Below are positions 16,367-21,331 of a stretch of DNA of 21,331 bases, piece after piece; positions within the stretch are counted from its first letter, which is position 1, and every line of letters starts with the position of its first letter. The translations under genes and the position numbers were made by a program. The notes under the pieces are model-generated. The model was not told the DNA's origin, ran no database searches, and worked only from the letters and a program-made list of their open reading frames with translations. The stretch is from Glaciecola sp038744645 (lineage in GTDB: Bacteria > Pseudomonadota > Gammaproteobacteria > Enterobacterales > Alteromonadaceae): positions 1 through 21,331 of the forward strand of contig JBCDMA010000022.1 of NCBI GenBank assembly GCA_038744645.1. The letters run 5' to 3'.

Positions 16367-18358
16367 TTATAGTTCTTTTGCCGCCTCAACAACTGCATCA
16401 ACCGTGATACCAAAGTGTTCAAACAGTGTTCCTCCGGGCGCCGATTCGCCAAACGAGTGCATGCCAACGACAGCACCATTGAGACCCACGTATTTGTACC
16501 AACTATCAGGTGCCATGGCTTCAACAGCAATGCGTTTAGTGACTGAAAGCGGTAAAACCTGTTCTATATAGGTCAATGATTGTCGGTCAAACACTTCTGT
16601 GCAAGGCATAGACACAACGCGTGTTGGGTAACCATCGGATGCCAATTTTTCAGCCGCAGCTACCGCTAACTGCACTTCAGAACCCGTCGCAATTAAGATG
16701 TACTCAGGCGCGCCTTGACTCTCAACGAGGACATATCCGCCGCGCTCAGCATCTCCCAATTGTTGACTGCTTCGCTCTTGTTGTGGCATGCCCTGGCGAC
16801 TGAATATTAGTGACGTTGGTCCCTCTTTACGCTGTAATGCAGCTTTCCACGCAATCGCAGATTCAACTTGGTCACACGGGCGCCAGTTATCAAGATTTGG
16901 CGTTGCCCTTAAGGCAACCAGCTGTTCCACCGGTTGATGTGTTGGGCCATCTTCGCCCAACCCAATCGAATCGTGCGTGTAGACAAAAATAGAAGGTACC
17001 TTCATCAATGCAGCCATTCTCACTGCATTTCTAGCATATTCCATGAACATCAAAAACGTGGCGCCGTAGGTGACAAAACCGCCATAGAGACTGATACCGT
17101 TCATCATCGCTGACATGCCAAACTCACGCACACCGTAGTAAATGTAGTTGCCATCAGTTTCATCAGCGGTGATACCTTTAGAGCCAGACCAGATGGTAAG
17201 ATTAGACCCGGCCAAATCGGCACTTCCTCCGAGGATTTCCGGTAGCATTGGACCATAGGCGTTAAGCGCATTTTGTGATGCCTTTCTCGTTGCTACATTC
17301 GCAGGGTTCGCTTGCAATGCGTGAATATACTTAGTTGCATCTTTTTCAAAGTTTTGCGGTAAATCTCCCGCTTTACGGCGCACAAATTCCTGCGCCAGCG
17401 TCGGGTGTTCGGTTTGATACATAGCAAAGAGATCTTGCCATGCTTGCTCAGCTGCTGCGCCTTGCTGTTTAGCGTCCCATCCTGCATAGACATCATCAGG
17501 AACTTCAAATGCTCCGTACTGCCATTCAAGAGCTTCTCGTGTCAGCACTATTTCATCATCACCTAAAGGTGCGCCGTGACAGGACTCAGTACCTTGTTTG
17601 TTAGGTGCGCCGTAGCCTATTGTTGTCTTACAGCAAATAAGTGTGGGCTGGGATGTGTTACTTTTTGCTTCTGCGATAGCATTTTCGATTTGTTGTGGAT
17701 CGTGGCCATCGACATCACCGATTACCTGCCAGCCATAGGCTTCAAATCGTTTAGGCGTATCATCGCTAAACCAACCTTCTACTTCGCCATCAATTGAAAT
17801 GCCATTGTCATCCCAAAATGCTATCAGTTTCCCTAAGCCTAGGGTTCCTGCAAGCGAACAGGTTTCATGTGAGATCCCTTCCATCAAACAACCGTCACCT
17901 AAAAAGACATAGGTGAAGTGGTCTACGATATTAAACTCGGGTTTGTTGAATTGAGCGGCAAGCACCTTTTCAGCCAAAGCCATTCCCACTGCATTACTGA
18001 TGCCTTGACCAAGGGGGCCTGTTGTGGTCTCGATGCCTGGCGCATAACCATATTCGGGATGCCCCGGTGTTTTTGAATGTAGCTGACGAAAGTTTTTCAG
18101 CTCATTGATATCCAAATCATACCCGGTAAGGTGCAATAATGAATACAACAACATGGAGCCATGACCATTGGAGAGCACAAACCTATCTCTGTTGGGCCAA
18201 TTGGGGTTGTTCGGATTATGTGAAAGATGATCACACCACAATACCTGTGCGATGTCTGCCATACCCATTGGCGCACCAGGGTGACCCGATTTAGCTCGTT
18301 GAACGGCGTCCATACTAAGTGCGCGTATCGCATTAGCTAGGTGACGTCGATTAGCCAT
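16367..18358 (-). CDS. tkt: Transketolase
   Basis: Transketolase moves two-carbon ketol units between sugar phosphates in the pentose phosphate pathway, using thiamine diphosphate and a divalent metal. The 663 residues match E. coli TktA (663). Visible features are His26 in SGHPGAPMGMA, His66 in SNGHGSMLLY, His100, the cofactor segment GPLGQG (114-119), the metal motif GDG (154-156) with Asn185, catalytic Glu412 in REFGM, and His474 in GEDGPTHQPVEQL. The ATG at 18358 has a strong AAGGAG site. It is the first gene of tkt-epd-pgk and is divergent from metK. Its leader holds two dyad structures (18416-18432 and 18453-18501). Confidence 0.98.
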   Translation of the reverse strand: MANRRHLANAIRALSMDAVQRAKSGHPGAPMGMADIAQVLWCDHLSHNPNNPNWPNRDRFVLSNGHGSMLLYSLLHLTGYDLDINELKNFRQLHSKTPGHPEYGYAPGIETTTGPLGQGISNAVGMALAEKVLAAQFNKPEFNIVDHFTYVFLGDGCLMEGISHETCSLAGTLGLGKLIAFWDDNGISIDGEVEGWFSDDTPKRFEAYGWQVIGDVDGHDPQQIENAIAEAKSNTSQPTLICCKTTIGYGAPNKQGTESCHGAPLGDDEIVLTREALEWQYGAFEVPDDVYAGWDAKQQGAAAEQAWQDLFAMYQTEHPTLAQEFVRRKAGDLPQNFEKDATKYIHALQANPANVATRKASQNALNAYGPMLPEILGGSADLAGSNLTIWSGSKGITADETDGNYIYYGVREFGMSAMMNGISLYGGFVTYGATFLMFMEYARNAVRMAALMKVPSIFVYTHDSIGLGEDGPTHQPVEQLVALRATPNLDNWRPCDQVESAIAWKAALQRKEGPTSLIFSRQGMPQQERSSQQLGDAERGGYVLVESQGAPEYILIATGSEVQLAVAAAEKLASDGYPTRVVSMPCTEVFDRQSLTYIEQVLPLSVTKRIAVEAMAPDSWYKYVGLNGAVVGMHSFGESAPGGTLFEHFGITVDAVVEAAKEL

Positions 18359-18415
18359 AAATAACTCCTTGGTTTAGACGGTGTTGTTGCGTGCAATTGG
18401 CGCATTTCACATTAT

Positions 18416-18432
18416 TTGATGAATACCATCAA
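18416..18432. promoter_or_regulatory. 17-base dyad in the tkt leader
   Basis: TTGATG-AATAC-CATCAA has perfect 6-base arms and lies 58-74 bases upstream of the tkt ATG. Its size and symmetry suit a dimeric repressor site near the tkt promoter, but I do not recognise a known regulator and no clear -35/-10 pair is visible. Confidence 0.3.
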
Positions 18433-18452
18433 CACCTGAGAAATCACCAATT

Positions 18453-18501
18453 AAAATGGCGCTTGACGCCGCCCTTTTGTTTCGCCAAAAGCGCCCATTT
18501 T
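18453..18501. repeat. Nested inverted repeat upstream of tkt
   Basis: Outer arms AAAATGG-CGCTT (18453-18464) and AAGCG-C-CCATTTT (18489-18501) pair over 12 bases with one bulge. Inside are two alternative small hairpins: GGCG/CGCC (18458-18470) and CTTTTG/CAAAAG (18474-18491). The outer and inner pairings compete. If the tkt transcript starts upstream of it, this would be a structured leader; otherwise it may be a terminator-like or repeat-derived element. Confidence 0.5.
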
Positions 18502-18703
18502 CAAAGACGCGTATTGTGAACGAGTGCTGCCACAGAAGCAATTATTTATTGACGAAGAAAGGTATTTCTAAAGGCTGATTAACGAGATGTTTGTTCAATT
18601 GCTGTCAGGCAGTCATTTTTCTCGCTTTTTAAGCGTCAGGAAAGCATAAAACGGAACAGTTTTTGTATTTCTGTACGATAATACATTGCAACGCGTTTTA
18701 AAA

Positions 18704-18733
18704 TAGACATATAGACGTCTAGAAGTATATACT
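18704..18733 (+). promoter_or_regulatory. metK: Predicted metK promoter
   Basis: TAGACA (18704-18709, one mismatch to TTGACA) is followed after 18 bases by TATACT (18728-18733, one mismatch to TATAAT). Transcription would start near 18740, leaving a leader of about 65 bases. The met boxes lie across the whole promoter, so MetJ binding would block polymerase. Confidence 0.6.
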
Positions 18734-18736
18734 CTC
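18705..18736. promoter_or_regulatory. MetJ operator: tandem met boxes
   Basis: Consecutive 8-base units run AGACATAT (18705-18712), AGACGTCT (18713-18720, identical to the met-box consensus), AGAAGTAT (18721-18728) and a weak ATACTCTC (18729-18736). MetJ with bound S-adenosylmethionine binds two or more adjacent boxes cooperatively. It represses methionine genes, including metK in enterics. The first and third boxes match the consensus at 6 of 8 positions. Confidence 0.85.
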
Positions 18737-18804
18737 AAACGATTAGATTTTTATTACCGTAAATTTGAACTTTATTCTGCAACGAAAATTTTTGGAAACT
18801 AAGA

Positions 18805-19959
18805 ATGACGACAAAACTGTTTACCTCAGAATCGGTATCTGAAGGTCACCCTGACAAAATCGCCGATCAGATATCAGACGCAGTACTCGATGCAATTCTC
18901 ACCGAAGATCCAACAGCAAGAGTCGCATGTGAAACCTTTGTAAAAACTGGCATGGTGCTAGTAGGCGGCGAAGTCAATACCACAGCATGGGTAGATATCG
19001 AAGAATTAACACGAAAGACAGTACAAGACATCGGCTATGTACACTCAGACATGGGGTTTGATGGAGAATCTTGTGCAGTATTAAATGCGATTGGCAAACA
19101 GTCTTCTGACATCAATCAAGGGGTTGATCGTCAATCACCAGAGGATCAAGGTGCAGGAGACCAAGGCTTAATGTTTGGCTTTGCTAGCAATGAAACCGAT
19201 GTATTGATGCCTGCGCCTATCACCTTTTCACACCGCTTAGTTCAACGACAATCTGAAGTGCGTAAAAATGGGACTCTAGATTGGCTGCGACCCGATGCAA
19301 AAAGTCAGGTTACCTTTGTCTATGAGAACGGCAAGCCTGTCGGCATCGATGCCATTGTATTGTCGACGCAGCATTGTGACAGCGTTGATAACAATACGAT
19401 TCTTGAAGGTGTCATGGAAGAAATCATCAAGCCCGTATTGCCCAGTGCATGGTTAACGAGCAACACAAAATATCATATTAATCCAACCGGTCGATTTGTC
19501 ATTGGCGGACCGATGGGCGATTGCGGCTTAACCGGCAGAAAGATTATCGTAGACACTTACGGTGGAATGGCACGACACGGCGGGGGGGCGTTCTCAGGAA
19601 AAGATCCCTCAAAAGTTGACCGTTCAGCGGCATATGCCGGTCGATATGTTGCCAAGAACATCGTCGCGGCAGGCCTTGCAGATAAATGTGAGATCCAAGT
19701 GAGCTATGCAATTGGTGTTGCCGATCCGACTTCAATCAGCGTTGAGACCTTTGGTACTGGCAAAATTTCAGAAGAAACAATGGTTGAACTGGTTAAAAAA
19801 CACTTTGATTTGCGCCCCTATGGGTTAATCAAAATGCTCGATCTGGAACGACCCATTTATCAATCAACTGCCGCGTATGGGCATTTTGGACGTGATGAGT
19901 TCCCATGGGAAGCCTTAGACAAGGTCGAGGCCTTAAAATCAGACGCAGGACTCTATTAA
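18805..19959 (+). CDS. metK: S-adenosylmethionine synthetase
   Basis: MetK makes S-adenosylmethionine from ATP and methionine, releasing phosphate and pyrophosphate; it acts as a cytoplasmic tetramer. The 384 residues equal the E. coli length. Motifs include SEGHPDKIADQISDAVLD with His15, the ATP-binding GAGDQGLMFG (116-125), GPMGDCGLTGRKIIVDTYGG (235-254) and the phosphate-binding loop GGGAFSGKDPSKVDRSAAY (259-277). A GGAAACTAAG ribosome site precedes the ATG. The promoter carries met boxes, so the product's own end product should repress it through MetJ. It is divergent from tkt and convergent with mscS, separated from the latter by a shared terminator. Confidence 0.98.
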   Translation: MTTKLFTSESVSEGHPDKIADQISDAVLDAILTEDPTARVACETFVKTGMVLVGGEVNTTAWVDIEELTRKTVQDIGYVHSDMGFDGESCAVLNAIGKQSSDINQGVDRQSPEDQGAGDQGLMFGFASNETDVLMPAPITFSHRLVQRQSEVRKNGTLDWLRPDAKSQVTFVYENGKPVGIDAIVLSTQHCDSVDNNTILEGVMEEIIKPVLPSAWLTSNTKYHINPTGRFVIGGPMGDCGLTGRKIIVDTYGGMARHGGGAFSGKDPSKVDRSAAYAGRYVAKNIVAAGLADKCEIQVSYAIGVADPTSISVETFGTGKISEETMVELVKKHFDLRPYGLIKMLDLERPIYQSTAAYGHFGRDEFPWEALDKVEALKSDAGLY

Positions 19960-19986
19960 TAATACCCCTGCATGAAATCCATATAT

Positions 19987-20016
19987 AAAAAACGGCACCA
20001 ATAGATGCCGTTTTTT
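19987..20016. terminator. Bidirectional terminator between metK and mscS
   Basis: A perfect 11-base stem, AAAAAACGGCA / TGCCGTTTTTT, encloses an 8-base loop, with an A run on one side and a T run on the other. It starts 27 bases after the metK stop and 13 bases beyond the mscS stop, so it serves both convergent genes. Confidence 0.92.
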
Positions 20017-20029
20017 GTCTACACGATTT

Positions 20030-20941
20030 TTAAGATTCAGGTTGCTTGTGCATATGAACATCCATTTGCGGATATGGAATGGCAATCCCTTCTTGGTCGA
20101 ACCGCAGTTTCACAGCTTCGGTGAAATCGAACAACAACCCAAAGTAGTCAGGTGCATTAACCCAAGGCCTTACAATAAAATTGACACTGCTATCACCAAG
20201 TTCCGCAAGTGCGACTTGCGGTGCTGGCTCTTGTAATACGCGATCGTCTGCGTTGATCATTTCAGTGAGTATTTCTTTTACTTTCTTAATGTCGTCATCA
20301 TAACCCACGCCAAATGTCATATCGACACGACGCGTGTCCATCGCAGAGAAATTCGTAATATTGCCGCCGTATATTGCGCCATTTGGGATGATGACTTTTT
20401 TATTGTCAACGGTATGCATCGTAGTGGTGAATATGCCAATGCTATCGACGACGCCAGAAGCACCACCCGCTTCAATAAAATTACCTGCTTTGAAAGGTTT
20501 GAACACTAAGAGCATCACGCCAGACGCAAAGTTTGATAGTGAACCCTGTAATGACAAACCTATTGCTAAACCGGCGGCACCCAAGATAGCGACTAACGAG
20601 GTTGTATCCACACCAAGTTGGGATAATGAAACGATGACGACGATTAAAGTAAGTACAGCACCTAAAATCGATTTTAGAAACTCAACTAACATGTCATCGT
20701 ATTTCGACTTCGATAGTGCTTTGCCAACCAGTTTTACGACTTGTTTAACGACAAACCGACCTACGACAAATATGACAATGGCAATGACCAAATCAATGGC
20801 AAATGGCATAACGTAGTCAGTAAAAAAACTGCTCACATCATCAGTGGATAAGTTTGATACTGAATCAACCATTGATTCGGCGGACGTTGCGGCTGGTTCC
20901 GCATCGGCGGACTCTTGTTCCTGAAGTTTAAAGCTCAACAT
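20030..20941 (-). CDS. mscS: Small-conductance mechanosensitive channel MscS
   Basis: MscS is a heptameric inner-membrane channel that opens under membrane tension and releases solutes during osmotic downshock. The 303 residues contain three membrane segments at about 44-66, 88-108 and 113-145. The pore helix reads LGAAGLAIGLSLQGSLSNFASG, with the alternating small residues typical of MscS. The beta domain follows with IPNGAIYGGNITNFS (185-199), then the alpha-beta domain ending in GIAIPYPQMDVH (285-296). Compared with E. coli MscS (286), the N-terminus carries about 20 extra, mostly acidic residues before the first helix. The ATG at 20941 has an AAGGAAA ribosome site. It is transcribed alone. 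Confidence 0.95.
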   Translation of the reverse strand: MLSFKLQEQESADAEPAATSAESMVDSVSNLSTDDVSSFFTDYVMPFAIDLVIAIVIFVVGRFVVKQVVKLVGKALSKSKYDDMLVEFLKSILGAVLTLIVVIVSLSQLGVDTTSLVAILGAAGLAIGLSLQGSLSNFASGVMLLVFKPFKAGNFIEAGGASGVVDSIGIFTTTMHTVDNKKVIIPNGAIYGGNITNFSAMDTRRVDMTFGVGYDDDIKKVKEILTEMINADDRVLQEPAPQVALAELGDSSVNFIVRPWVNAPDYFGLLFDFTEAVKLRFDQEGIAIPYPQMDVHMHKQPES

Positions 20942-20997
20942 TGGATTTTCCTTTCAATTAAATATCGTTAGTTTTTATTTATTATTTCCCGAATTTA

Positions 20998-21025
20998 AAC
21001 ATAGACATACAGAGCATTTTTGCAA
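20998..21025 (-). promoter_or_regulatory. Candidate mscS promoter
   Basis: On the minus strand, TTGCAA (bases 21020-21025) and TATGTT (20998-21003) are spaced by 16 bases. They lie about 57 bases upstream of the mscS ATG, within the 166-base gap shared with divergent rsmE. The -10 match is moderate. Confidence 0.35.
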
Positions 21026-21107
21026 GCTCACGACAAGTTCCTCCATCACATCTGATTTATAAAAATATGACAAAAGAACAACATGACGCTGTAACGAAGA
21101 ATTGCTA

Positions 21108-21331
21108 ATGTACATGCAATACTACAATACAAGAGCAACATCATTGCGAATTCCCCGTATTTATATCGATAGACTACTCGAACCAGGACAGAGATTCGAG
21201 CTAACGAATCCGCTTTTTCACTACGTGGCAAACGTACTGCGACTCAAGGAAGGACAATCCCTTGTACTTTTCAATGGCGATGGATGTGACTACCCGAGTG
21301 AGCTTTGTGACCTTTCAAAAAAAAGCGCGGA
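21108..21331 (+). CDS. rsmE: 16S rRNA (uracil-1498-N3) methyltransferase RsmE, N-terminal part
   Basis: RsmE methylates U1498 of 16S rRNA in the 30S subunit; it is a SPOUT-fold enzyme with an N-terminal PUA-like domain. Only the first 74 residues are in the window. They match the PUA part: LRIPRIYIDRLLEPGQ, then FHYVANVLRLKEGQSLVLFNGDG. The catalytic SPOUT domain lies beyond the right edge. The start is uncertain. The ATG at 21108 is given; an in-frame ATG at 21114 is equally possible, and a TTG at 21144 lines up with the usual MRIPRIY start of the family and has an AAGAG upstream. rsmE near metK is common in gammaproteobacteria. Confidence 0.85.
   Translation, partial: MYMQYYNTRATSLRIPRIYIDRLLEPGQRFELTNPLFHYVANVLRLKEGQSLVLFNGDGCDYPSELCDLSKKSA

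Larger units (their letters stand above)
18359..18804. other. tkt-metK divergent intergenic region
   Basis: This 446-base gap holds, from left to right: the tkt ribosome site; a 17-base dyad (TTGATG / CATCAA, 18416-18432); a larger nested inverted repeat (18453-18501); a short palindrome CGCTT-TTT-AAGCG (18623-18635); and the metK promoter with tandem met boxes (18704-18736). The remainder is AT-rich with nothing else recognised. A 20-codon open frame at 18587-18649 is probably not a gene. Confidence 0.7.

Noticed and set aside
18601..18620. CTGTCAGGCAGTCAT resembling a Pho box
   Set aside because: The half-sites are not 11 bases apart and neither flanking gene is an expected Pho target.
18587..18649. 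20-codon open frame (MFVQLLSGSHFSRFLSVRKA) before metK, a possible leader peptide
   Set aside because: It lies upstream of the predicted metK promoter, has no good ribosome site at normal spacing, and contains no methionine run that would suit attenuation.
18737..18804. SAM riboswitch in the metK leader
   Set aside because: The leader is only about 65 AT-rich bases with no conserved riboswitch core visible, and met boxes already explain the regulation.

Overview
The window looks like chromosomal core DNA of a gammaproteobacterium, probably a marine relative of the Alteromonadales. This rests on moderate-to-low GC, the metK / tkt-epd-pgk-fba arrangement, a dedicated erythrose-4-phosphate dehydrogenase, MetJ-type operators at metK, and long Pseudomonas/Vibrio-style PstC and PstA subunits. 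The taxonomic call is inferred from gene content alone. No tRNA, rRNA, CRISPR, insertion sequence or phage gene was seen.

Layout. (1) 1-2009, minus strand: a beta-ketoacyl-ACP synthase III family gene cut by the left edge, preceded by oxyR, a peroxide-sensing LysR regulator with both redox cysteines. (2) 2047-13002: a phosphate and polyphosphate block. On the minus strand are pstC-pstA-pstB-phoU, tightly packed or overlapping, followed by the low-affinity transporter gene pit. A 66-base divergent region separates them from a plus-strand operon of a GcvR-like double-ACT protein, ppk1 and ppx, joined by overlapping stop and start codons. (3) 13062-18358, minus strand: central carbon genes tkt-epd-pgk and a class I fructose-bisphosphate aldolase. 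(4) 18805-19959, plus strand: metK, behind a promoter covered by tandem met boxes. (5) 20030-20941, minus strand: an MscS mechanosensitive channel. (6) From 21108, plus strand: the start of rsmE, cut by the right edge.

The genes cooperate in clear modules. PstCAB and Pit import phosphate, PhoU links Pst to PhoR/PhoB signalling, Ppk1 stores phosphate as polyphosphate and Ppx releases it. pstS is not in the window. Tkt and Epd supply erythrose-4-phosphate chemistry (the pentose phosphate pathway and pyridoxal phosphate synthesis), while Pgk and aldolase belong to glycolysis and gluconeogenesis. Two convergent gene pairs (ppx/aldolase and metK/mscS) each share a perfect hairpin terminator.

I did not find a clearly new multi-gene system. 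The points most worth a second look are the translationally coupled ACT-protein-ppk1-ppx operon, the phosphate cluster without pstS, the MetJ array on the metK promoter, the repeat-rich gap before the aldolase gene, and several palindromes in leaders.
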